Shown piece after piece: positions 1-9,292 of a DNA stretch of 64,000 bases. This stretch comes from Stutzerimonas stutzeri. GTDB lineage: Bacteria; Pseudomonadota; Gammaproteobacteria; Pseudomonadales; Pseudomonadaceae. The notes beneath the pieces are model-generated. The model was given only the letters and a program-made list of their open reading frames with translations, was not told the DNA's origin and did no database searches. Both the position numbers and the translations under genes were made by a program. The stretch spans positions 4,402,001 to 4,466,000 of the forward strand of contig CP077641.1 in the NCBI GenBank assembly GCA_019056435.1, given 5' to 3'. Position 1 is the stretch's first letter. Each line of letters begins with the position of its first letter.

Positions 1-554
1 AGCCGCGCGCAGGTAGACGTTGAGTTCCTTGACCACATGAATCGGCAACCGGATGGTGCGGGTCTGATTCATGATGGCGCGCTCGATGGTCTGGCGGATC
101 CACCAGGTCGCGTAGGTTGAAAAACGGAAACCCCGCTCCGGATCGAATTTCTCGACAGCACGGATCAGGCCTAGATTGCCCTCTTCGACCAGGTCCAGCA
201 GCGACAGCCCACGATTGACGTAGCGCCGTGCGATCTTGACGACAAGGCGCAGGTTGCTTTCGATCATCCGCTTGCGGCCTGCCGGGTCGCCCTTTTGAGC
301 CAGGCGCGCGAAGTGCACTTCTTGCTCGGGTGTCAGAAGGGGGAAAATCCGATCTCGTTGAGATAGAGCTGCGTGGCGTCGAGCGCGCGCGTGTAGTCGA
401 TGAACTTGTGTTGCTTGACCGTTGCGGTCTTGGACTTGGTGCCAATCGAACCGGCGCGGGAGACCTCGGTAACCGGATCTGTAACCGCGGTCGGCTCCAT
501 GAGTAGAACGGCATCGTCTACGTCAAACTCCGGCACTTCTTTTTTGAGAGCCAT
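1..554 (-). CDS. rpoS: RNA polymerase sigma factor RpoS (sigma-38), partial, frameshifted in this sequence
   Basis: Stationary-phase and general-stress sigma factor that directs core RNA polymerase to stress promoters. The first 73 codons ([10 protein letters not shown] start, ending [16 protein letters not shown]) match the Pseudomonas RpoS N-terminus. They then hit a stop at 333-335. Adding one base to the five-G run at 339-343 restores the frame. After that, 1-338 reads without stops through sigma regions 1.2 to 2.4/3.0, including [32 protein letters not shown] and [17 protein letters not shown]. The gene runs off the left edge, so regions 3-4 are not visible. It lies downstream of nlpD with 98 bases between; in related bacteria the main rpoS promoter is inside nlpD. 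The frameshift is most likely a sequencing error, although rpoS is a gene that does accumulate real mutations. Confidence 0.95.
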
Positions 555-652
555 TATTGTTTTCCTGTTCTGAGTTCGACAACAGGCTTGGGCGACACTC
601 GGTCCCTGGTATCGCTCAAGCCCATCCTAGGGCCGGAACAGGATGTATCAAA

Positions 653-1462
653 TCAACGCTTCGGAAGGTATTGGAGGGGGTCTACCGGTTTGCCCTGGCG
701 GCGAATCTCGAAATGCAACTTCACTCGATCGGTCCCGGTCGATCCCATCTCGGCAATGCTCTGCCCAGCCTTGACTTGTTGACCCTCCTGAACCAGCAGC
801 CTGCGGTTGTGACCGTAGGCGCTCACATAGGTATCGCTGTGCTTGATGATCACAAGTTCGCCGTAGCCCCGTAAACCACTGCCGGCGTACACAACAGCCC
901 CATCAGAAGCAGCTAAAACAGGCTGTCCTAATTCCCCGGCGATATCAATGCCTTTATTCAAACTGCCGTTTGAGGAAAAACGCCCGATCAGCGTGCCGTT
1001 TGCGGGCCATGCCCAGCCGCTGGCCGAACGCGTGACCGGTTGCACCGGCGTGCTCGCCACAGGCTTGCTGGGCGCCGGCACGGATGGCTTGACCAATGGC
1101 GGCTGGCTGGGCACTGGCGTCGCAATTGGCGTGGACGGCGCCGGCCGCGGCGGAGCTGGTTGTGCAGCCGGACGAGCGGTCACTGCACGAGGTGCCCCGC
1201 CGCTGAAACGGATGGTCTGCCCAGGGTAGATCACATGCGGTGGATCGATGCGGTTCAGACGGGCCAGATCGCGCCAGTCCCAGCCAAAGCGGAAAGCGAT
1301 GGACCAGAGCGTGTCACCGCGTTTGACGACATACTGTCCGCTGGTCACCCGCTCCCGGCTATTGCGGTCAACCACATGAACGCCCCCGGACGGAGGGCTG
1401 GTACAGCCGCCGAGCAACGCGGCGGCGAGCACGGCAACCAGCGCCCAGCGTATGGATGGCAT
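653..1462 (-). CDS. nlpD: LysM / degenerate LytM lipoprotein, NlpD-type amidase activator
   Basis: Outer-membrane lipoprotein that activates a periplasmic cell-wall amidase (AmiC type) during daughter-cell separation. A signal peptide ends in a lipobox (LLGGC), followed by a LysM domain (YVVKRGDTLWSIAF ... VIYPGQTIRF) and a Pro/Ala-rich linker. A C-terminal M23/LytM domain (GIDIAGELGQPV ... LHFEIRRQGKPVDPLQYL) completes the protein. The first metal-binding His of active M23 peptidases is replaced (NKGIDIA), as expected of a non-catalytic activator. I chose the ATG at 1462 (MPSIRWAL), which gives 269 aa with a short signal peptide; ATG at 1477 and TTG at 1495 are alternatives. It sits directly upstream of rpoS, as usual. 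Confidence 0.9.
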   Translation of the reverse strand: MPSIRWALVAVLAAALLGGCTSPPSGGVHVVDRNSRERVTSGQYVVKRGDTLWSIAFRFGWDWRDLARLNRIDPPHVIYPGQTIRFSGGAPRAVTARPAAQPAPPRPAPSTPIATPVPSQPPLVKPSVPAPSKPVASTPVQPVTRSASGWAWPANGTLIGRFSSNGSLNKGIDIAGELGQPVLAASDGAVVYAGSGLRGYGELVIIKHSDTYVSAYGHNRRLLVQEGQQVKAGQSIAEMGSTGTDRVKLHFEIRRQGKPVDPLQYLPKR

Positions 1463-1521
1463 GTCACTGCAGCGCATGCGAGATATGAACTTCAATACCC
1501 GCTCCCTTTGACGAGCCTGTT

Positions 1522-2457
1522 TCAGACGCTTTCAGCCATGGGCTGGCGCCGCCCGGCAAACCACTCAAGTCCCAGGACCAGCACGATACCGGAAAGCGCC
1601 AGCAGTATCGCCAGCATCAATTGCGGGTCCTGGCCGGTCAGATCGCCGAAGCCGGCAGGCGACAGGTTTCGCTCCAGCACCGCGACCCGTTCTCCATGCG
1701 AATCGAGGCGCCAGGTCAGGGTTTCCTTCCACGGCCAGACCTTGTTCAACGAGCCGAGCATCAGCCCGGTCAGAAAGGCCAGGGTCAGGTCCCGCCAACG
1801 GCTCAGCACATAGCTCAGCAAGCGGGCAAAGCTGAGCAGTCCCACCAGGCAGCCGCCGGTGAAGACCAGCATCACGCCGAGGTCCAGGGCCTTCACCGCG
1901 CCAAGCACGACCGGGTACAGGCCGAGCAGCACCAGAATGAAGCTGCCGGATATGCCCGGCAGAATCATCGCGCAGATGGCGATGGCGCCGGCCAAAAACA
2001 GGCTCAGGCTACCCGTGCCCCACTGCATCGGCGAGGCGACGGTAATCCAGTAGGCAAAGGCAATACCGAGCAGCAGACTGATCAACTGCAACCATCCGCG
2101 CTGGCGAACCTCCTTGCCAACGAGGTGTACCGATACCAGGATCAGTCCGAAGAAGAACGACCACACCGGGATGGGGTGGTGTTCGAGCAGATAGCTGATG
2201 AGTTTGGCGAGGGTCAGGATGCTGGTGATGATCCCGGCAAAGAGCACCGTGAGAAAGGTGCCGTTGGCAACGCGCCAGGCTTCGGCTATACGCCCCCGGA
2301 CCAACGGCGCCACGGCATTGGGCACAGCTCCAATGGAGCGTAGCAGCTCGTCATAGATTCCCGTGATGAACGCGACCGTCCCGCCTGAGACGCCCGGAAC
2401 GACGTCCGCCGCGCCCATCGCCATGCCCTTGGCATACAACAGCAAGGTGTTTTTCAT
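1522..2457 (-). CDS. popT: DUF368 membrane protein, PopT-type undecaprenyl-phosphate translocase
   Basis: Polytopic inner-membrane protein of the DUF368 family, 311 aa. Members of this family (PopT) were shown genetically to return undecaprenyl phosphate, the C55 lipid carrier, across the inner membrane for reuse. The two family repeats are visible: GAADVVPGVSGGTVAFITG near the N-terminus and ILPGISGSFILVLLGLY in the middle. Each precedes hydrophobic helices, about eight to nine in total. ATG at 2457 is preferred because it is preceded by a strong Shine-Dalgarno (GGAAGGAAG); the frame opens at 2478, overlapping the pcm stop. Function is assigned by family. Its place between pcm and nlpD fits envelope maintenance under stress. 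Confidence 0.85.
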   Translation of the reverse strand: MKNTLLLYAKGMAMGAADVVPGVSGGTVAFITGIYDELLRSIGAVPNAVAPLVRGRIAEAWRVANGTFLTVLFAGIITSILTLAKLISYLLEHHPIPVWSFFFGLILVSVHLVGKEVRQRGWLQLISLLLGIAFAYWITVASPMQWGTGSLSLFLAGAIAICAMILPGISGSFILVLLGLYPVVLGAVKALDLGVMLVFTGGCLVGLLSFARLLSYVLSRWRDLTLAFLTGLMLGSLNKVWPWKETLTWRLDSHGERVAVLERNLSPAGFGDLTGQDPQLMLAILLALSGIVLVLGLEWFAGRRQPMAESV

Positions 2458-2474
2458 GCTTCCTTCCGCCGAAG

Positions 2475-3110
2475 TCAAACGACAGGTCCATTGAGTAGCG
2501 GCACGAAGCGAACGGTATCCAGTAGGTGACGGGAAAACCCGTCTTCTTCTCGAATGATCAGCATCAGTTGCTGGACTTCACCGACACCGACCGGGATCAC
2601 CAATCGGCCTCCGGGCGCCAGCTGATCGAGCAAGGCCTGAGGTACGTCGGCCGCGGCCGCTGTGACGATGATGCCGTTGTAGGGTGCCAATGCAGGCCAC
2701 CCCTCCCAGCCATCACCCCAGCGAAAGACCACGTTGCGCAACTTCAGTTCGACGAGTCTTTCCTTTGCCCGATCCTGCAAGGCCTGGATGCGCTCGACCG
2801 AGAATACGCGTTCCACCAACTGCGCCAGCACGGCCGTCTGGTAACCGGAGCCGGTGCCGATCTCCAGCACCTTGTCCAGCGGGCCGTCGGCGAGCAGCAG
2901 CTCGCTCATGCGGGCCACCATGAACGGCTGGGAAATGGTCTGGTTGTGCCCGATCGGCAGCGCGGTGTCTTCATAGGCGCGGTGCGCCAGTGCCTCGTCG
3001 ACGAACAGATGGCGTGGCGTACGGCGGATCACTTCGAGCACGCGGGGGTCGGACAGGCCTTCCTCGTAGAGCCGCTGGATCAGCCGGTCGCGCGTGCGCT
3101 GCGACGTCAT
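2475..3110 (-). CDS. pcm: Protein-L-isoaspartate O-methyltransferase
   Basis: SAM-dependent repair enzyme that methylates L-isoaspartyl residues in aged proteins, allowing their return to aspartate. The 211-aa protein carries the PCMT hallmark [17 protein letters not shown], then the SAM site [19 protein letters not shown], and GAPGGRLV-type residues ([12 protein letters not shown]) near the C-terminus. I chose the ATG at 3110 ([10 protein letters not shown]), which matches the usual Pseudomonas length. A GTG at 3155 would add 15 residues and overlap the surE stop by GTGA, so translational coupling from there is possible. It lies in the surE-pcm-nlpD-rpoS stress cluster and its stop overlaps the longer DUF368 frame. 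Confidence 0.93.
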   Translation of the reverse strand: MTSQRTRDRLIQRLYEEGLSDPRVLEVIRRTPRHLFVDEALAHRAYEDTALPIGHNQTISQPFMVARMSELLLADGPLDKVLEIGTGSGYQTAVLAQLVERVFSVERIQALQDRAKERLVELKLRNVVFRWGDGWEGWPALAPYNGIIVTAAAADVPQALLDQLAPGGRLVIPVGVGEVQQLMLIIREEDGFSRHLLDTVRFVPLLNGPVV

Positions 3111-3151
3111 GCCGGTGCCGTGCCGCAACAGATCGTCGGGTCCGCGGTGGT

Positions 3152-3901
3152 TCACAACACATCCTCCAGCCAGTTGCCGAGACCTTCGAAGGCCTCGTGG
3201 AAGGTCCGGTCGAGCTGCAGCGGCGTGATGGAGACGTAGCCCTGCATCACGGCATGGAAGTCCGTGCCGGGACCGCCATCCTCGACGTCGCCCGCCACGG
3301 AAATCCAGTAGCCGTCCTTGCCGCGCGGGTTGGCTTGCCGGACCGGCGGTTTGGCGCGACGACGATGGCCAACGCGGGTCAACTGGACGCCCCGGATGTG
3401 GTCGAGCGGCAGGTTGGGTACGTTGACGCTGAGGACGGTGCGCGGCGGCAGCTCGAGCGTCTGCTGCTGTTCGACGAGCCGGCGCGCGATGTAGGCGGCG
3501 GTGGGCAGATTGTCGGTCAGGCGCGACACCAGGGAAAAGGCGAACGCCGGCTTGCCGGTGAAGCGCCCCTCGATGGCCGCCGCAACGGTGCCGGAATACA
3601 GGACATCATCACCCAGGTTGGCACCCAGGTTGATACCCGAGACCACCATGTCCGGTGCGTCGTCAAGCAAACCGTTGATGCCCAGGTGAACACAGTCGGT
3701 AGGCGTGCCGTTCACACCGATGAACCCATTGGGCATTGTCACGGGATGAAGCGGGCGATCCAGGGTCAGCGCACTGCTGGCACCACTCATGTCCTGGATA
3801 GGGGCAATTACCTTGCACTCGGCGTAATCCGCCAGCGCGTCATAAAGCGCGGCGAGCCCAGGTGCATACACCCCGTCGTCGTTGGCGATCAGAATACGCA
3901 T
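3152..3901 (-). CDS. surE: 5'/3'-nucleotidase SurE
   Basis: Stationary-phase survival phosphatase acting on nucleoside monophosphates and short polyphosphates; metal dependent and cytosolic. The 249-aa sequence begins [16 protein letters not shown], containing the adjacent metal-binding Asp pair. It continues with [24 protein letters not shown] and [20 protein letters not shown], all SurE landmarks. Start and stop overlap both neighbours: its ATG shares bases with the truD stop (3901-3903) and its TGA lies within the possible GTG of pcm. This indicates a tightly coupled operon truD-surE-pcm. No defect is seen. Confidence 0.96.
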   Translation of the reverse strand: MRILIANDDGVYAPGLAALYDALADYAECKVIAPIQDMSGASSALTLDRPLHPVTMPNGFIGVNGTPTDCVHLGINGLLDDAPDMVVSGINLGANLGDDVLYSGTVAAAIEGRFTGKPAFAFSLVSRLTDNLPTAAYIARRLVEQQQTLELPPRTVLSVNVPNLPLDHIRGVQLTRVGHRRRAKPPVRQANPRGKDGYWISVAGDVEDGGPGTDFHAVMQGYVSITPLQLDRTFHEAFEGLGNWLEDVL

Positions 3902-4941
3902 CAGATGTCCGTCTGCCCTGCCAGGCTGACCAGCTCACGCACCACGGCCGTGGCGAAGCATCCGGTCGGCAGGACGAATTCAAGTTGCAGAATGTCAGGC
4001 CCTGGATAATGCCACGACAAGCCGCCGATGGGGAGGCGAAGAATGCGCCGTTCATGCTTCATTCCGGCTTCTGCGAGCCACTTGGCGATTGCCGGTTCGG
4101 AGGCGGCGATTCCCGCCTCCAGCACTTGTATTTCGCCGCCTGCGGGTGATTCGCCCAGGCCCCACAGTGGGCCGGTCGGATGCAGATCCATGATGTGCAG
4201 TCGCGGATCGTTGCATTCGGCTTCGCCCGCCGGAAAGAAGCTGCGACTGTCGGTGAATGCCAGCAGATCGCCAACGCGGGCGCGGTGCCAGCTGCCATCG
4301 GCGACTCGCTCGGCCAGCACGCGGTTGAAGAGGTAGCTGCGCCCCGCGGACAACAGTCGCGAGCGCAGGTTGCGCTGCTCGGGTAGCGCTTGCCGCTCGG
4401 CGAAATGCCGCGCCGCCTGGATATTGCCACCGTCGAAGCCAAACCGTTGCCAGCCGAAGTAGTTCGGTACGCCCTGCTCCTTGATTTGAGCCAGGCGTCT
4501 CTCCAGCTCAGCCCGATCGGCCTTCAGGTCGGTCAGACGCAGGGTGAATCCGTTCGCCGAATGTGCGCCTCGCTGAAGCTTGCGTTGGTGACGGCCAACA
4601 CTGAGGATCTTGAGCGTTTCGTCTTCGGCGCTGGCCAATGTCGGATCGGACTTTCCGGGCAGATGCAGGCTGAACCATTGACGGGTCAGTGCCTGACGAT
4701 CCTTCAGGCCGCCGTAACTGACGTTGCGCAGCGAGGTCCCCGCAGCGCGCGCGAGCCGACGCGCGGCTTCCTCGGTATTCAGGTTGCGCTTCTCGACCCA
4801 GAGCCAAAGGTGCTCACCAGCGCCGGACAACGGAATGTCGAGCACCTCGTCGACCTGGAAGTCCTCGGCGACCGCCTTGAGCACGGCCGTGCCACAAACA
4901 TCGCCATGGGCCCTGGGGCCCAGCAGATGGTCCTCGGTCAT
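3901..4941 (-). CDS. truD: tRNA pseudouridine(13) synthase TruD
   Basis: Converts U13 of tRNA-Glu to pseudouridine. The 346-aa protein starts [13 protein letters not shown] (ATG at 4941). It has the catalytic-Asp region [23 protein letters not shown] and the TruD signature [18 protein letters not shown], followed by the family's insertion domain and a C-terminal [17 protein letters not shown] block. The open frame extends much further upstream only because it reads through ispF out of frame. Its ATG overlaps the ispF stop (ATGA, 4938-4941), implying coupled translation. Confidence 0.95.
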   Translation of the reverse strand: MTEDHLLGPRAHGDVCGTAVLKAVAEDFQVDEVLDIPLSGAGEHLWLWVEKRNLNTEEAARRLARAAGTSLRNVSYGGLKDRQALTRQWFSLHLPGKSDPTLASAEDETLKILSVGRHQRKLQRGAHSANGFTLRLTDLKADRAELERRLAQIKEQGVPNYFGWQRFGFDGGNIQAARHFAERQALPEQRNLRSRLLSAGRSYLFNRVLAERVADGSWHRARVGDLLAFTDSRSFFPAGEAECNDPRLHIMDLHPTGPLWGLGESPAGGEIQVLEAGIAASEPAIAKWLAEAGMKHERRILRLPIGGLSWHYPGPDILQLEFVLPTGCFATAVVRELVSLAGQTDI

Positions 4942-5410
4942 GCGCCGACCAGCAGCGCGACGGCATGCACGGCAATGCCTTCTTCGCGCCCCGTGAAGCC
5001 AAGCTTCTCGGTCGTGGTCGCCTTGACGTTGACCTGGTCGAGCTCGACCTGCAGGTCTTCGGCGATCAGGCGGCGCATCTGCTCGATATGCGGGGCCATT
5101 TTCGGTGCCTGGGCGATGATGGTCGCGTCGACGTTCCCCACCTTCCAGCCCTTCGCCTGCACCTGCGCCAGCACATGGCGCAGCAGCGCACGACTGTCGG
5201 CGCCCTTGAACGCCGGATCGGTATCGGGAAGTGCTTGCCGATATCGCCCAGGGCCGCCGCCCCGAGTAGCGCATCGCTCAGCGCATGCAGCAGGACGTCG
5301 CCGTCGGAGTGCGCGAGCAGACCGAAGCGATGAGGAATCCGCACGCCGCCAAGGGTGATGAAGTCACCCTCGCCAAAGCGATGAACGTCGTAGCCGTGGC
5401 CGATGCGCAT
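4938..5410 (-). CDS. ispF: 2-C-methyl-D-erythritol 2,4-cyclodiphosphate synthase IspF, frameshifted in this sequence
   Basis: Fifth enzyme of the MEP isoprenoid pathway, forming MEcPP with loss of CMP. The N-terminal part reads [17 protein letters not shown] ... [21 protein letters not shown], with the zinc-binding Asp-x-His (DVH) and the HSDGD motif. The rest ([20 protein letters not shown], then [16 protein letters not shown]) lies in another frame. One missing base in the ggg at 5226-5228 explains the break: restoring it gives [13 protein letters not shown] and a normal 157-aa trimeric enzyme. The enzyme is normally essential, so I treat the break as an error. Another MEP gene pair (ispD, dxr) lies farther on in the window. 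Confidence 0.92.
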
Positions 5411-5515
5411 AGTCTCGTTACCTGCAGGAAAACAGCCGGCAATTCTACAGCAGCACGCCGGCCATGGGAGCCGCGGGCGCCGCCGTGGATCGACCGAACC
5501 GATAAGTACCATCAA

Positions 5516-5529
5516 CCGAATCGATTCGG
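5516..5529. promoter_or_regulatory. Perfect 14-bp palindrome, candidate operator of the ArsR-type regulator
   Basis: The sequence ccgaatcgattcgg is its own reverse complement and lies 59 bases upstream of the regulator start. A half site (ccgaat) recurs at about 5572-5577. An 8-bp direct repeat gcgatata occurs at about 5542 and 5564, and a second inverted repeat atcgcc-tgga-ggcgat lies at 5531-5546. ArsR dimers bind such dyads, so autoregulation of the regulator-xenB unit is a reasonable inference. Confidence 0.5.
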
Positions 5530-5587
5530 CATCGCCTGGAGGCGATATATAGTTCGCCCCATCGCGATATACCGAATCAGGTCCGCC

Positions 5588-5890
5588 ATGCCAGACGAAC
5601 TCGACGACATTCTCAAGGCCATCGCCCATCCGCTTCGACGGGACATTCTGCACTGGCTCAAGGAACCGGAGCGCTACTTCTCCGAGCAGCATCATTCACT
5701 GGAAAATGGCGTATGCGCGGGTCAGATCGACCAGCGCGCCGGACTGTCCCAGTCCACCGTATCGGCACACCTGGCAACGCTGCAGCGGGCGGGCCTGATC
5801 ACCAACCGCAAGGTTGGCCAGTGGCATTTCTTCAAGCGCAACGAGCCGGCCATCGAGGCCTTTCTCGCGCGCCTTTGCGAACAACTTTAA
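5588..5890 (+). CDS. ArsR-type winged-helix transcriptional regulator
   Basis: A 100-aa winged-helix repressor-like protein: [15 protein letters not shown] (helix 1-2), then [20 protein letters not shown] as recognition helix, then a short wing ([11 protein letters not shown]). The ELCVC metal site of ArsR/SmtB is absent. Only two cysteines exist, C43 in the segment before helix 3 and C97 near the C-terminus, so sensing by thiol chemistry is possible but unproven. Start ATG at 5588 is the first that gives a complete DNA-binding domain. It is followed after 42 bases by a co-directional flavin oxidoreductase, suggesting a two-gene unit under its control. An upstream 14-bp palindrome is a candidate operator. 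Confidence 0.85.
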   Translation: MPDELDDILKAIAHPLRRDILHWLKEPERYFSEQHHSLENGVCAGQIDQRAGLSQSTVSAHLATLQRAGLITNRKVGQWHFFKRNEPAIEAFLARLCEQL

Positions 5891-5932
5891 GCCTTAACCC
5901 GAACCGATCCGAGCAAGAGGAGCTGCATTGTC

Positions 5933-6982
5933 ATGCCAACACTTTTCGACCCGATCAAGATAGGCGACCTGGAACTGGCCAATCGCATCATCATGGCCCC
6001 GCTGACCCGCTGCCGCGCCGAACCTGGCCGGGTACCCGGTGACCTGATCGCTGAATACTATGCTCAACGCGCCGAGGCCGGACTGATCATCAGCGAGGCG
6101 ACCTCCGTCACGCCGATGGGCGTGGGTTATCCCGACACACCCGGTATCTGGTCGGCCGAACAGGTGCAGGGCTGGAAAAAGGTCACCGACGCGGTGCACG
6201 CCAAGGGCGGCAAGATCATCCTGCAGCTCTGGCATGTCGGCCGCATCTCCGACCCGATCTACCTCGACGGCGAACGCCCGGTCGCACCCAGCGCCATCAA
6301 GCCGGCCGGCCATGTCAGCCTGGTCCGCCCGATGAAGGACTACGAAACGCCACGTGCGCTCGAGACCGACGAGATCCCCGCCATCATCGAGGCCTACCGC
6401 AAGGGCGCGGAGAACGCGAAGGAAGCCGGCTTCGATGGCGTCGAAATCCACGGCGCCAATGGTTATCTGCTCGACCAGTTTCTGCAGGACAGCACCAACC
6501 GTCGTACCGACCAATACGGCGGCCCCGTCGAGAACCGTGCCCGCCTGCTGTTGGAAGTAACCGACGCGGCAATCGGCATCTGGGGTCCGGGCCGTGTCGG
6601 TGTGCACCTGGCGCCTCGTGCCGATGCCCACGACATGGGCGACTCCAACCGCGCCGAGACCTTCGGCTACGTCGCTCGCGAACTGGGCAAGCGCGGCATC
6701 GCTTTCATCTGCACGCGGGAAAAGGCCGGCGAAGACAGCCTGGGTCCGCAGTTGAAAACCCTGTTTGGCGGCGTCTACATCGCCAACGAAGGATTCGACA
6801 AGGCACTGGGCGATGCCTGGCTCAGCGAGGGCAAGGCCGACGCCATCGCCTTCGGCGTCCCCTACATTGCCAATCCGGACCTGGTTCAACGCCTGCGCCA
6901 GAACGCGCCGCTCAACGAACCCCGGCCCGAGCTGTTCTACGCCAAAGGCGCCACCGGTTACACCGATTATCCGTCGCTCTAG
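5933..6982 (+). CDS. xenB: Old Yellow Enzyme family NADH:flavin oxidoreductase, XenB-like
   Basis: FMN-dependent ene-reductase of 349 aa with a TIM-barrel fold. It reduces activated alkenes, nitro compounds and similar electrophiles with NAD(P)H. Landmarks are MPTLFDPIKIGDLELANRI, FMN-contacting APLTRCRA, LQLWHVGR (H101), the substrate-binding H173/N176 pair in EIHGANGYLLDQF, and STNRRTDQYGG. The C-terminal AFGVPYIANPDLV phosphate-binding loop is present. It closely resembles Pseudomonas xenobiotic reductase B and GTN reductases. It follows the ArsR-like gene and ends just before a strong terminator. In most Pseudomonas genomes ispF is followed directly by the esterase/adhC pair, so this cassette looks like an insertion into the core order. 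Confidence 0.9.
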   Translation: MPTLFDPIKIGDLELANRIIMAPLTRCRAEPGRVPGDLIAEYYAQRAEAGLIISEATSVTPMGVGYPDTPGIWSAEQVQGWKKVTDAVHAKGGKIILQLWHVGRISDPIYLDGERPVAPSAIKPAGHVSLVRPMKDYETPRALETDEIPAIIEAYRKGAENAKEAGFDGVEIHGANGYLLDQFLQDSTNRRTDQYGGPVENRARLLLEVTDAAIGIWGPGRVGVHLAPRADAHDMGDSNRAETFGYVARELGKRGIAFICTREKAGEDSLGPQLKTLFGGVYIANEGFDKALGDAWLSEGKADAIAFGVPYIANPDLVQRLRQNAPLNEPRPELFYAKGATGYTDYPSL

Positions 6983-6997
6983 CTCCTTGCGATGGGA

Positions 6998-7029
6998 AGC
7001 CCGGCCGGATCTCCGGTCGGGCTTTTTTT
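6998..7029 (+). terminator. Rho-independent terminator after xenB
   Basis: A GC-rich stem, agcccggccgg paired with ccggtcgggct around a short loop, is followed directly by seven T residues. It begins 16 bases after the xenB stop and separates this unit from the convergent fghA gene. Confidence 0.9.
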
Positions 7030-7111
7030 GTGCCTTTGCATCAACCGAAAACCACCGTCCGGCCCATCCGCGGCGCATCACCTCGGTCGCAAGCGCAACG
7101 CGCCGCTACCC

Positions 7112-7128
7112 GCGACGCGGAGCGTCGC
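7112..7128. repeat. Short GC-rich hairpin next to the fghA stop
   Basis: gcgacgc-gga-gcgtcgc forms a perfect 7-bp stem with a 3-base loop two bases beyond the fghA stop. There is no T run on the fghA strand. It could be a REP-like 3' protective hairpin or part of a weak terminator; only one copy was noticed here. Confidence 0.4.
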
Positions 7129-7129
7129 C

Positions 7130-7969
7130 TCAACCTTTCAGCGCCTGGGCATGGTGACGCAGATGGTCGTCAATGAAGCTGGCGACGAAATAATAGCTGT
7201 GGTCGTAACCCGGCTGGATACGCAGCGTGAGTGGGTGGTCCGCCGCCTTCGCGGCTGCTTGCAGTGCTTCAGGCTTCAACTGCGTACTCATGAAGTCGTC
7301 ACGATCGCCCTGGTCCACCAGAATCGGCAACTTTTCGTCCGCCTTCCCGATCAGGGCACAGGCGTCCCAGTCGCGCCACCGCGAACGGTCGCTTCCCAGG
7401 TACCCGGTGAAGGCCTTCTCGCCCCAGGGGCAATCGACCGGATTGGTGATCGGTGAGAACGCCGATACCGACGCGTAGCGCCCCGGATTCTTCAGCGCAC
7501 AGATCAGCGCACCATGGCCGCCCATCGAGTGCCCACTGATGCCCCGCTTGCCGGAAACCGGGAAGTTCGCCTCGATCAGCGCCGGTAGCTCCTCCACCAC
7601 ATAGTCATACATCCGGTAGTTCCGAGCCCAGGGCTCCTGCGTAGCGTTGACGTAGAAGCCGGCACCGAGCCCGAAGTCGTAGGCTGCCTCGGCGTCATCC
7701 GGCACGTCTGCGCCGCGCGGGCTGGTATCGGGCGCCACTATGATCAGCCCGAGCTCGGCCGCCAGCCGTTGTGCCCCAGCCTTCTGCATGAAGTTTTCAT
7801 CGGTGCAGGTCAGGCCCGACAGCCAGTACAACACAGGCAGCGTCTCGCCCCGCTCGGCCTGTGGCGGCAGGTAGACGGCGAACACCATGTCGCAATTGAG
7901 GGCGGAAGAGCGATGACGATAACGCTTGTGCCAGCCGCCAAAGCTTTTCTGACAGGAAATGTTTTCCAT
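7130..7969 (-). CDS. fghA: S-formylglutathione hydrolase
   Basis: Serine hydrolase that splits S-formylglutathione into formate and glutathione, the second step of formaldehyde detoxification. The 279-aa sequence starts [17 protein letters not shown] (ATG at 7969). It contains [14 protein letters not shown], the nucleophile elbow [12 protein letters not shown] (S148), the catalytic Asp region [11 protein letters not shown] and the catalytic His in [10 protein letters not shown]. This is an esterase-D fold. It lies 76 bases after adhC, which makes its substrate, so the two are probably co-transcribed. Related Pseudomonas name it estD or fghA. The open frame upstream of 7969 is not supported by homology. 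Confidence 0.95.
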   Translation of the reverse strand: MENISCQKSFGGWHKRYRHRSSALNCDMVFAVYLPPQAERGETLPVLYWLSGLTCTDENFMQKAGAQRLAAELGLIIVAPDTSPRGADVPDDAEAAYDFGLGAGFYVNATQEPWARNYRMYDYVVEELPALIEANFPVSGKRGISGHSMGGHGALICALKNPGRYASVSAFSPITNPVDCPWGEKAFTGYLGSDRSRWRDWDACALIGKADEKLPILVDQGDRDDFMSTQLKPEALQAAAKAADHPLTLRIQPGYDHSYYFVASFIDDHLRHHAQALKG

Positions 7970-8045
7970 GAAACCTCCCGAAGCCGACAAGGGCGCGGAG
8001 GCAAGGGGTCGTCGAACCTCAAGCCTCAAGCGCCCTTGGCCGCCG

Positions 8046-9169
<1,124 letters not shown>

Positions 9170-9241
9170 TCATGTGTGGGAAGAAACTGTACGCAGTGTA
9201 GTTTCAGACGCGTGCAGGGTTAATCAGCTCCACGTAGAAAC

Positions 9242-9263
9242 ATTATTGCCTGCTAGGGATAAT
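9242..9263. promoter_or_regulatory. Candidate LysR-type operator between adhC and gfnR
   Basis: The divergent spacer holds an inverted repeat attat-N12-ataat at 9242-9263 that contains a T-N11-A core at 9247-9259, the usual LysR box. It lies 30 bases upstream of gfnR and about 80 upstream of adhC, suitable for controlling both. Assignment as the GfnR site is inference. Confidence 0.45.
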
Positions 9264-9292
9264 CACGCGTTCAACCTATCGGGAGAGGCACG

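Noticed and set aside
5894..7081. 395-codon frame antisense to xenB
   Set aside because: Shadow of a conserved Old Yellow Enzyme; it crosses the xenB terminator.
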